Source: Kalmusia sp. IMI 367209
Lineage: Eukaryota > Ascomycota > Dothideomycetes > Pleosporales > Didymosphaeriaceae
Length of the DNA: 64,000 nucleotides
Assembly: GCA_027946365.1 (NCBI GenBank)
Contig: JAPEUQ010000003.1
Span: forward strand, 3,100,001-3,164,000
Direction: 5' to 3'
Below, piece after piece: positions 12,177-21,066 of this stretch. Positions within the stretch are counted from its first letter, which is position 1, and every line of letters starts with the position of its first letter. The notes under the pieces are model-generated. The model made no database searches, had not been told where the DNA came from, and saw only the letters and a program-made list of their open reading frames with translations. The position numbers were made by a program, and so were the translations under genes.

Positions 12177-14150
12177 CTAAAATGCTCTTATGAAACCAGC
12201 CTCCTTCTCCTCCATAGCAGCCGTAGTTCCATTCACCTTACACAACCTCCCATTCTCATTCGGCAGACCATCCACACTCTCCACCACCCACCCTTCGCTC
12301 CCGACAGCGTTCGCCGCCCAAAAAACATCCTTCGGATCCCAATCCTTCTTGATCTGCGCCAACCTCGTATACTTATCGCCCCAAAAGCTCTGCTGCCAGC
12401 CCGGCTCCAACCGATCAGCCTCATTGAGATAACTGCCACTTCCCGGCGTGACATCCCGCCACTTCTTCATCGTGCCGTTCGTGAACGATGTCCGTGCAGC
12501 GCGGATGTCCGCCACCGAGGCCTTGACGTCCCACCGCTGGCCGGTGATGGCGTGCAAGACAGCGGTGCGCCAAGCTGGGTTGACCGCGTTGTCGGGGCTC
12601 CCACCGCGGGCCAGGGTCGGCGCGAGGTTGAAGCCTATGATGGACTGGTTTGCTTCGACGGTCTGGCGGAGCGTAGTGAAGGTGACGTTGCGGCCTGTTT
12701 CCGAGGCGAAGTTTGAGCGGGGGAAGAGCCGTGAGCCGAAGGCGGTCTGCACGTCGGATTGCGTTTCGAGGGGGAACTCGGCTTGCCAGGCGGGATAGAA
12801 GCCTTTGTATTCTGTGATCTTGGGCGAGAAGGGGATGTTGAGGGATGTGAGTTGGGATTGCAGTGGTGCGAGGATGGCATTGAGTCCTGAGGTGGTCTTG
12901 TTGGGCGCGAAGAAGGGCTGCATGCTGAAGGTGAAGTCTTTACCGTTCGGGTTCGGAGCAACGATGAAGTAGGTGTATACACCGCTGTCGACGAAATCGG
13001 TCGAGCGGTCGAGGACAGCTTTTGCGGCGGCCCAGAACTTGTCTTTGCCTAGTTTGGCGCTGTCGAAGGCCCACGTGGCGGCCGTTATGGGCATGTCTTT
13101 GAACGCTTTTACCGTCACAGATGTGACTACTCCAAAGGTTCCACCACCGCCTCCACGCAAGGCCCAGAAAAGATCGGGGTTGCTGGTAGAGTTTGCGGTG
13201 AGGAACTCTCCGGTGGGTGTTACGACTTCGAATCCTAGGACGTTGTCTGCTGCCATGCCGTAGAGTGAGCCTAGTGGAGAGTGACCTCCCCCTTGGATAT
13301 AACCTCCCATAATTCCTACAGTCTGAACCAATGTTAGCAATATGTATACACTCGACATGGATTGATTTACCTGTCCTTCGCCACCAACGACGACTAAGCC
13401 CTTGTCATTAGCAGCCTTGTACAAATCGAAAGCCTGCACTCCCGCCCCAGCCTTCACAGCAGGGCCTTTGTACGCCCCATCGACATAACTATCGAAGAAT
13501 TGGATATCCTTCAAGCCATGTGTCCATATACTCAACGCACCTGCACCTACCGACTTCCCTGAGAAGTCGTGCCCTGTGTTCTTGACAATAAGACGCAAGT
13601 AATCGTTCCGCGCGAAGTTGATGCCCAGCTGAATATCTAGCACATCCGCTGCCTTGATGACATAGGAAGGATATCCCCCGAGCGTACAACTACCGCTATC
13701 ATGAATAGTTGGTGGCTGGCACGTAAGGCCTTGATATATTGGCGATAGCACCTCAGTCGGGTCATCGATATGTGTGTACGAATTCGTCCACCTCTTTGTC
13801 AAATCCTGACACTTTGCATCATCCTTTGAACTTCCGTAGCACACGGACGCCTGTGGAGTTGTCTTGATGAGAGCATCCGCGGTGCTTAGCTGCTTGGATA
13901 ACCTCGTCCATGCTTTTTCTGAAGGCCACTTGCCATCTTGTGGGCCGTAGCGACACCTCTTGTCGGTCGTGTTCACCGCAAACGTGCCGAACTCATCATC
14001 AAAACCAAACAATGCCTGATCGTCTTCTGATAATGAAGCTACATATTCCTTCGTTAACTGGCGTTGCTCAAACGGGAACAATATTCTCGATTGCGAAGGT
14101 ATCGAAAGTAACGAGGTGGCGAGGAGCAGAGTAGGCAGTACGGGTGCCAT
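12177..14150 (-). CDS. secreted FAD-linked oxidoreductase (BBE-like)
   Basis: This is a VAO/berberine-bridge-type flavoenzyme that oxidises an unknown small substrate with O2. The exons are 14150-13371 and 13322-12177, giving 641 residues. The start is the ATG giving MAPVLPTLLLATSLLS, a clear signal peptide; an upstream in-frame TTG is not a start. The FAD-binding domain includes VKNTGHDFSGKS, where the His is the expected covalent FAD ligand, and GGGHSPLGSLYGMAADNVL. The second, cysteinyl attachment site of bicovalent BBE enzymes appears absent: the aligned segment reads TVGIMGGY. The C-terminal BBE motif (YLNEADRLEPGW ... FWGDKYTRL) is intact. The 48-bp intron (13323-13370) is a multiple of three and free of stops, so its retention would add 16 residues next to the FAD site. 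No tailoring or backbone genes adjoin it, so a secondary-metabolite role is not supported. Confidence 0.9.
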   Translation of the reverse strand: MAPVLPTLLLATSLLSIPSQSRILFPFEQRQLTKEYVASLSEDDQALFGFDDEFGTFAVNTTDKRCRYGPQDGKWPSEKAWTRLSKQLSTADALIKTTPQASVCYGSSKDDAKCQDLTKRWTNSYTHIDDPTEVLSPIYQGLTCQPPTIHDSGSCTLGGYPSYVIKAADVLDIQLGINFARNDYLRLIVKNTGHDFSGKSVGAGALSIWTHGLKDIQFFDSYVDGAYKGPAVKAGAGVQAFDLYKAANDKGLVVVGGEGQVNQSMSSVYILLTLVQTVGIMGGYIQGGGHSPLGSLYGMAADNVLGFEVVTPTGEFLTANSTSNPDLFWALRGGGGGTFGVVTSVTVKAFKDMPITAATWAFDSAKLGKDKFWAAAKAVLDRSTDFVDSGVYTYFIVAPNPNGKDFTFSMQPFFAPNKTTSGLNAILAPLQSQLTSLNIPFSPKITEYKGFYPAWQAEFPLETQSDVQTAFGSRLFPRSNFASETGRNVTFTTLRQTVEANQSIIGFNLAPTLARGGSPDNAVNPAWRTAVLHAITGQRWDVKASVADIRAARTSFTNGTMKKWRDVTPGSGSYLNEADRLEPGWQQSFWGDKYTRLAQIKKDWDPKDVFWAANAVGSEGWVVESVDGLPNENGRLCKVNGTTAAMEEKEAGFIRAF

Positions 14151-15185
14151 TGTGAGCCAGAGCAGCAAGGTGCAACCCTGCTAAGCAAATAAAAGGTGAT
14201 TCGCGCTCGAGGTGCATGGGTTTCGGAGCCCAACTTCGAACACAGCAGAGCGTTGGGAGCTCAATTGCTCTTAAGCAAAAAGAAAAAGTCAGTACCGAAA
14301 GAGCATGCGATCTTTGCAGTCGAACTTGGCTTTTCTCCAGATTGCGGGAAATCGTTCTCGAATCTCTGTGTAAATGAAGTGACGCAGGCTACCAGCCGCA
14401 TGGGAACCACGTTCACACATCGCACCACAGCTCATTCGCCGCGGAGATTTTGCCATCGCCTAGATGCAGGTACCCTTGTATGAGATCAGTCGATAGAGAG
14501 GGCCGTATTACGTGTTGCATCCGGATTTATAGGTGCCATAATGATCACTATGCGTCTTGTTTAAGGAGTGTTGGACGGCAGAGGATTGCGACCGGATTGC
14601 GTAGCGTCATGGCTTGATATTGCGGCTCAGCGTTGCGACCGAGACGGTGTCATTGCAGAATACCTAAAGCCATGGGAGGTAGGATCGTGGAGGTGCCGGT
14701 TGCTTTACCGGATGAATTCATCTATCCGAGATTGTTCCCTGTCTCGTGCAGAGAAGTACAGAAAATCGGCTAGCGGAAAGACGGATACCGTTGCCACCAG
14801 AGGTAGCATATCCGAAGGATGAGCGTTGACGTTATTACTGTGGTATCGAAAAACATACTGGATGATACAAGGTTCGCGTGATGATGAGTGAGATGTGTGA
14901 AGTAATGTATATTGATCATGGTTTGACCTCCGAGTGACTCCAAAATTGGTTTAGCGTACATCTAGTAACACAAGTTCGCTTGCATTGATACTTCACAATC
15001 GAGATAAGTTATAAGGCCAAATGGTAGATAAAATATTTGCGTTGGTATTGAATATCACATAGACATGAATGTTTATGTAGAACTCCCGCTTCACTCGGCG
15101 TGGAGTTTGTGAAGTTAGCTAGTGTTTGAACACGTCTTCTTTCTTTCCTCTTGCCTCTGATTGACTTGCTCGGTATGCGTAGTAT
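14151..15185. other. intergenic, no gene seen
   Basis: One kilobase between the promoter of the FAD oxidoreductase gene and the 3' end of the secreted protein gene. Short frames near 14196-14483 and 14568-14822 have no recognisable content. The segment 14990-15070 is AT-rich. Confidence 0.5.
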
Positions 15186-15370
15186 CTACTCGTCATCCTC
15201 CTCATCGTCTGCGTCAGCCTCATCTGCCTCAGCCTCATCAGCATCGGCCTCATCTGCCTCAGCCTCATCAGCATCGGCCTCATCTGCCTCAGCTTCGTCT
15301 GCCTCAGCTTCATCTGCGTCGGCCTCATCTGCCTCAGCTTCGTCGGCCTCGTCAGCGTCATCCGCCTCCG
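15186..15370. repeat. coding minisatellite, ~30-bp unit
   Basis: On the plus strand a unit of about 30 bp, beginning GCCTCATCTGCCTCAGCCTC, occurs at least twice almost exactly. Shorter variants (GCTTCGTCTGCCTCA) follow. It encodes the Glu/Asp/Ala tail on the minus strand and a Ser/Ala run in the antisense frame, which is why a spurious plus-strand frame appears here. Confidence 0.85.
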
Positions 15371-16049
15371 CATCGGCATTAGCACCACCCTGCTGCACAT
15401 CCGCACCCGCAGCATCATCCGCAGCAGCAGCATCGTTAACGGCCGCGTTACCGCCAGCCGCAGCGGCAGCTGCGTTTCCAGCACCCTGGATCGTCGCATC
15501 AAAGGGAAGCGCAGTGCTAGGCTCGCCCGCTGCTGCGGTGTCCTGAGCGATGTTGTTGTCGAGCTTCGTCTGTTCGGTAGCAATCTCGTCCGCCACGTCC
15601 TCGCCCTGAGCCTGTTGGGCTTGCAGCTTGAGCATGGTGGCAGTCAACTTGAGGACCTTGTTCTTGATCTTGCCGTTCTGCTAATTGTTAGTACTTTGCT
15701 ACCAGACGTGCCTGACTAGTAAGTGGGAGAGCCGTACCTGTAACGCCGTAGCCTCATCGCCAGTAGCAGCCTCGATAGCCGGGTTGAAGGCATCCTTCTC
15801 AGCATCGTTGGCCACCTGGTTCACCTCGTTGAGGAAATCCTGGTCCTCTGCTGAAATGTTCTCTGGGTTGTTGACATCGAGTGCGGAGAAAACAGCGAGG
15901 GCTTCGGCTTCGGCGTTTCCAGCCGTGCCGCCGGCGATGGAGATGTCATCGTAGGTGGTGGTTCCGAGGACGCCGCCGGCCTGACGCTTGGTTGGGAGCG
16001 CGGTGCTGAGCGCGGTGAGGGAGAGAACGGTGATGGCAGAGAAGCGCAT
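15186..16049 (-). CDS. small secreted protein, acidic repeat tail
   Basis: Two exons (16049-15738, 15677-15186) with a 60-bp intron encode 267 residues. MRFSAITVLSLTALSTALP is a signal peptide, followed by TKR, a Kex2-type site that would leave an N-terminal Gln. The middle region is helical and Asn/Asp/Ala-rich with no cysteines. The last ~60 residues are a low-complexity run of Glu, Asp and Ala (EADEADADEAEADE and similar) ending in DDEEDDE. I do not recognise a domain. Secretion plus a proregion and a repeat tail suggests a cell-wall or apoplastic protein; effector status is speculation. The repeat is encoded by a minisatellite (separate entry), so length may vary between isolates. Confidence 0.8.
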
Positions 16050-16831
16050 TGTGATGGATTATGTATACAACGTAAGAATTGTATAAGCAAAATTCAAATG
16101 AAGGAGTGTAGAACTGGAAAAAGACAGCCCGGCTGTAATGCGTAAAGAGGGAAGAGAAACAAACGCAGCGTCAAGCTGGTACGGTAGAATGAGAGGATGA
16201 AGTGGAAAGAAAGGATGAATGATAGGATGAATGCTATAGGAGTCTCTGCTCGCAGTCTTTATATCAATGCAAGCGCACGACATCATGCACGCCATTCTTT
16301 TTTCTTCAAAACGCAGCCTTGCGAGCCTCTACCCCTACCAAGGCCGCATTTGCCCGCAAATTACTCACTTGCCTCAATGCAGGCTACCAGGCCGCTATCA
16401 CCAGCGCGTAACAGGTATTTCCCCACGAGTGACAGTGCGCTGGCAGCCATTGCAGACGTCTCGTGTGTCGAGGTAGCGGAGACTTCATCCTCGATCGCCC
16501 TTGGCTGTGGTTACATGTTTGCCTGAAACCTATTTTCGGTCGAAGCGGCAAGCTGGTGCCAGGAAGAGGTGTCCTGACAGCTTGGCGGGGGAATTTGAGT
16601 TAGACTTGGCATGTCGGAGGTTGGACGACAGGGGTGGAAGACTGCCCCAAGAGGGAAGAAATGCTTGGCAGGAGCCTTAGGTGTGCTCCGCGCATAGGCC
16701 AAGCGTTTGGGACAAGATTTCTTGTGTGAGGTGGAAGCTTGTCTCTGTTGAATGCCTCAACACTGCTGGGTGTTCAGTGCAAGGGGGATGCGATTGCGCA
16801 ATCGAGAAAATCCACCAAAGCCATTGTTGCC
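16050..16831. other. intergenic, promoter and 3' flank
   Basis: Contains the promoter of the secreted protein gene on its left and the 3' flank of the HET gene on its right. Short frames at 16197-16526 and 16511-16702 are not convincing. Confidence 0.5.
16258..16263 (-). promoter_or_regulatory. TATA box of secreted protein gene
   Basis: TATAAA on the minus strand lies 209 bp upstream of the ATG at 16049. It is the only TATA-like site in the proximal upstream sequence. Assignment is by position only. Confidence 0.4.
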
Positions 16832-18997
16832 TCACATGAGCGTGATCATCTCAACGACTGGCTCCGCTTCAACGAAGGCTCTTGGATGCATCTGTCCTAT
16901 CGCCATGCGCTCAGTGATCCCATCATACATGCTGAACCTGACGAGCATGACGTTCAACCAGCATCCGCACCCGCTCACCGAGTTCTCTACTGGGTCCTTC
17001 GTATCGTAATCGGGCGTCGATATATCCTCAAGCCAGTCATACTGCTTCTTCATGCTTATTGCAACGAGAGCGTACTTGTACAGCTCGCTGGTTTCAAGTG
17101 ATGCTAATGGTGGGTTGAAAAAAGCGCCACATTTCTTCCCCTTTTCGTCAAGTATTTGGAGGAGCGCGATGTTAATATGCGGTGTGGATTTGCTGTGCGC
17201 GTAATTGCCCCAGGAGGAGAGAGTGAATTTTGATGCAGCGCATACAGAGGCGCAGAATCGGTAGAGGTGAAGATGGAGAAGGTTTGCACCTGGATTGCGG
17301 CTAGAAGTGCGGTATTCCCCTGTTGGAAGCTGTAGTAGGCGAGAGCAATGCGGCTTCGTGCAGAAAGGTTCAGAATCGACTCTGTCAACCTGGGGTAGAG
17401 ACGAAAATGTTTCCTCGCCGCATAATTTGACGTGATCTCGCGACCTCAGAGTAGCTGTGAAAGTACTGATATTCCGCCCAAATTTCAGTGACGCGTATGT
17501 AACTGCACCTTCCCAGCCTACCCAAGACCAGCTAGGGAACAAATCTTCCGAGTTAGCCGATCTGGAACGACGCGATGCGTTTCTGTCAACCGAGAACCAA
17601 AGTAACGAATCTGGGGCTGGGAGATCAAGGATCATGTCTCCTCGAGAATGGTAACCCATGTATTTCATTCGTTCGAGTGCACCCATGAAAGCATTGAGAA
17701 TATCTTCATCGTATGAAAGGTACCGTTGAGTGTACTGCTCTACCGAGCTATGATAAATATCCTGGTGCCAATTCCTTGTAGATGCGAGACCCAGCTGGAA
17801 CGAAATGCCCGGTGATATTTTTGCTTGCCAGTCGGGCCCTTCCGCGAAAGAGTCTCTTGGGCATCTAAAGAATAATTGGCCCTCAGACACGAAAAGACAT
17901 CGCTGTGACAGTAAGGTCTCCTGGAACGTCCAAGCCCGGGAGAAGTGAGGCGACTTCTGAATAGCTTGTTGAAGGGAAGGGAGCGCTGTGATGAAATCGC
18001 CGCCTTTGAAGTGACCTCTTAGTGGACGTTTCTTCCGCTCGGTAAGATGTACTCCTGGCAACCCGTAATGTACGTTGTTGCCTGCGAGAGATACTATCGT
18101 TAAGTATGCCCGACCGTAGATCTGGTCCATTATGTTCAATTGATCGTGCTTCATCTTGTCATCCTGAACAATGCAAAGAGCATCGATCCATATATACCTT
18201 TCGCCTACTTGCTCTACAAGTTTCATAGCATCTCTGAAAGTGTTCGGCAAAGAAATGTGAGGTTGATCTAATCCGCCAGGTTGCGAGAGGGAATCGACGT
18301 TGCTGCGGGTTGTTTTGAAGAAGTCGGCAGTGCCCCACACGTAGCTAAGCGCAAAATACCTTTGCGAATCATCTCTAGGGAGCAAGGGACAGCTCACGAG
18401 CATTTTCTGTTGGACATCTACTAACATAAAGTGGAATGTTGTACGATTCCGAGTGGTGTCGTCCACTTCCAGGGCGCAGGAGTTACCGTGAAGTTCACAC
18501 TTATTGATCCAGGATTGCAATAAAGACGTATCGAATCGATCAGAAACGTCGAATGTAACTATTTTACTATCTTCTTGCTCACCATGAACCTGATTCGTCT
18601 CATGGCTTATCCAAGATTTTGTATTCCAATCTTCTTTTAGGCGCATCTCCAAGCATAGAGGAGCTTGGTCGTGTTCTCCTTCGGTGCTCGAAGAATCACT
18701 ATCGGGAAGAAACGTAAGTTCATCTTCGGGGTTTCGCAGAACTGTGTACCAATGCTCGAGGTCAGGAAGTCTCTCTGCGCTCAGGGCGATGGTAATGAGT
18801 TGGCATGATTGACAGTCGGCTTTTCCTCTCGCTACTAACATCGGGCGTCGCTGCAGCCATAGAGTCCAACAATGATAACAGCGGGATGTGTTTTCATTCT
18901 TCCACTTCCAAACACTCCGGAAAATCCAAGGCAATTTGACTAGTACAAGAAGGAGCGAGGATACTGGTTCTCGCAGCACATGGGGAACGGAAGGCAT
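16832..18997 (-). CDS. HET-domain protein (heterokaryon incompatibility)
   Basis: A single-exon frame of 721 residues starts at the ATG at 18997. The HET domain spans about residues 214-370 with its hallmark blocks in order: RYFALSYVWG (213-222), RYIWIDALCIVQDD (267-280), YGRAYLTIVSLAG and RAWTFQETLLSQRCLF (354-369). The N-terminus has a hydrophobic stretch (about 13-27) and two CxxC pairs (CYHC, CQSC) that could bind zinc. The C-terminus closes with a beta-rich segment ending EAEPVVEMITLM, common in this family. HET proteins trigger programmed cell death on non-self recognition during hyphal fusion; most family members are of unknown specificity. Absence of introns and of decay suggests it is functional. 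No partner gene of known incompatibility type lies beside it. Confidence 0.93.
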   Translation of the reverse strand: MPSVPHVLREPVSSLLLVLVKLPWIFRSVWKWKNENTSRCYHCWTLWLQRRPMLVARGKADCQSCQLITIALSAERLPDLEHWYTVLRNPEDELTFLPDSDSSSTEGEHDQAPLCLEMRLKEDWNTKSWISHETNQVHGEQEDSKIVTFDVSDRFDTSLLQSWINKCELHGNSCALEVDDTTRNRTTFHFMLVDVQQKMLVSCPLLPRDDSQRYFALSYVWGTADFFKTTRSNVDSLSQPGGLDQPHISLPNTFRDAMKLVEQVGERYIWIDALCIVQDDKMKHDQLNIMDQIYGRAYLTIVSLAGNNVHYGLPGVHLTERKKRPLRGHFKGGDFITALPSLQQAIQKSPHFSRAWTFQETLLSQRCLFVSEGQLFFRCPRDSFAEGPDWQAKISPGISFQLGLASTRNWHQDIYHSSVEQYTQRYLSYDEDILNAFMGALERMKYMGYHSRGDMILDLPAPDSLLWFSVDRNASRRSRSANSEDLFPSWSWVGWEGAVTYASLKFGRNISTFTATLRSRDHVKLCGEETFSSLPQVDRVDSEPFCTKPHCSRLLQLPTGEYRTSSRNPGANLLHLHLYRFCASVCAASKFTLSSWGNYAHSKSTPHINIALLQILDEKGKKCGAFFNPPLASLETSELYKYALVAISMKKQYDWLEDISTPDYDTKDPVENSVSGCGCWLNVMLVRFSMYDGITERMAIGQMHPRAFVEAEPVVEMITLM

Positions 18998-19325
18998 ACT
19001 ACACGAAGAGATGACACACTACAGGAACTGGGTCTCCACTTGATTGTCGAATTGAATCGAGATGGCGTATAAGGCACCAAACAACTGTATCCGGTGCCTG
19101 GGCAAAGGCTGAGGCTGCTGACGAAAAGAACGCTAACGCCTTTCGGCCTCAGCTGTTGCAACAGAGCTTGTATATTTGTTGCAACTTCGCTCACCTTTCG
19201 GGATATCGCAAGAAGTATGCATTCAAATGTGGCTTAAGATGCTGTCGATCCACGGTGCAATATCGCTAGATCTGCCGTATGTTTATGTACAATGTCGATC
19301 TATTGTCGTCCGAGGACGAAGAGAA
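18998..19325. other. intergenic, HET promoter
   Basis: Short spacer between the 5' end of the HET gene and the 3' end of the next minus-strand gene. Nothing else was recognised. Confidence 0.5.
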
Positions 19326-20229
19326 TCATAGCTTCGCTTTAAACGGAGCAAAAGTCGAGCCTTGTCCGCCACCAAGCGCCTGGACAACCTCATCCACCTT
19401 CTCAAGCACCCAGGTGCAGCCTTCATCGCTCACCAACCACTTGATACCCTCCTCTTCGCCCGCCTCGGGCTCAGACTTCCACGTACCGTCATCCCAGGCT
19501 TTACGCAGACCAAAGACATGGCTCAGCACTTGAGGACCTACGCCCTGCTGTGCCCGCAAACATGCGATAGCGCACAGGCTCGTTGTTATCCTCCCGACGT
19601 CTACGCCAGACGAGCGTGGCGGGTCGCTGAACAGCGCGCCGTATTCACTGCTTATGATAAAGACAGGCAAATCAGGGTGTGCATCGGCGAGCTTGTTTTC
19701 GAGCTTCCTCTCTAGAGGTCGGTATATCGAGTCCCACAGTGCTCTTCCCCGCGAGTTTATCGAGTCGACATTGGACTGGGTCGGCAGACGCGATGGCTTA
19801 GTATTCAGCGAGGAGGCGATCGAGGAGGGAAGCTCTGCGCGGAAGGCATTGAGCATGTTGATGGTGCGGGGGACCTATTGCTTGTGGTCAGCAACGTAGA
19901 CAGGCCCGCAAATGCAGCATACGCACGCCGTTGAAGCCAATGCACTTGAGTCCAACCTCTCGCATGAGCTCTGCTATTGCTACGTTCTCGCTCTCAGGCT
20001 TCGACTCACTCGCCGATCTGTACAGCGCCACCATGGACTCAGGCGAATTCATGGTCATTGTCGTGGCAGTCGACAGCGCGAGCCATGACGGCCGCCCCAG
20101 CTTGTGCGCTGTCGCCTCCTGTTCTATCTTCTTGTATATCGACTCGATATGTCGGGGAGCTGGAACTGGGCCAGGACGGGCATGTGCCGCGTTGATGAGC
20201 GCTTTCACACCTGGGCCTAGCTTAGACAT
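19326..20229 (-). CDS. peroxisomal CMD/AhpD-like protein (Pxp2-like)
   Basis: Two exons (20229-19927, 19874-19326) joined across a 52-bp intron (GTGCGT donor, AATAG acceptor) encode 283 residues. The all-helical sequence, with the segment [17 protein letters not shown] formed across the splice, resembles the carboxymuconolactone-decarboxylase/AhpD-like proteins that include yeast Pxp2 and its filamentous relatives. The C-terminus is KAKL, a classical PTS1 signal, so the protein should be imported into peroxisomes. I do not see the CxxC pair of true AhpD peroxidases. The reaction is unknown. The family assignment is from pattern memory and is moderate; the peroxisomal signal is seen directly. 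Confidence 0.72.
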
Positions 20230-21066
20230 GGCGCGTCCGGTGCGGAGCTGGGCGGAGCTGGGCGTAGAGTACAGAGACTAGAAAGCGTTGCAATTGCCTC
20301 AACGCAGAAATGTGAAGGTCGCAACAGCAACCAAAAAATATGTAGAAATGCGATAATCTGACTAGTGAAGTTACAAAGAGCCGCACAGCGGCCGCGCGGT
20401 TGTAGTTCAGCATGATGCAAGCTATCCATGCAATGGCCCGAGGTCGGAGTCACATGTGGCTCCGAGTGTAGCATCGCGCCACTACTTAGCAACCGACTGT
20501 CCATATGCCCTTTCCAACATTCCCTACGTCCAGCACAACGCGTTGTGCATCTAGGAGCACTCCTGACCAATTTGGCAAGAGACTGAAAACGCTGATGTAT
20601 GGTGCATGCAGCCGAATCCTGGCTCCAAGGAGCGCTCGCTAGCACCCAGTATCCAACCATATCCTCGTAACGCAACTCTGAGCTCGACTCTTCCCAACCG
20701 TGCCAAGCTCATATATTGTACAATCAATCCTTACGGGGCGTTCAAGGGGCGGGGTCATACCCCTCTTCGTATTAGGTTATACTGTATTGCGAGCTCCCTG
20801 CTTTGACCTCTCAGGGACCAGGCCAAGCTCACGTAAACCATCAGCACCACGCAGCATGCACGGCGAGAACGGGAGGCGTTTTTCGTGGCTTACGATCAAA
20901 TATCCGGTCCCCTCTGGACCAACGATCAACGCCTCACCGCTTGTACCTGGACGATGAAGGAAGCGTGGCTGTCGAGTAGAAGGCGACTTTCCCTTACGTC
21001 TAACGGTGAGCATGACAATGCATATCTACGGGCAGACCGCACCGATGATCACCATTCGCATTCACC
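20230..21066. other. intergenic, divergent promoter
   Basis: Shared upstream region of the peroxisomal protein gene (-) and the GMC oxidoreductase gene (+). Overlapping short frames occur on both strands; none is supported. Confidence 0.55.

Noticed and set aside
15151..15546. 131-codon Ser/Ala-rich plus-strand frame
   Set aside because: Antisense translation of the acidic repeat of the secreted protein.
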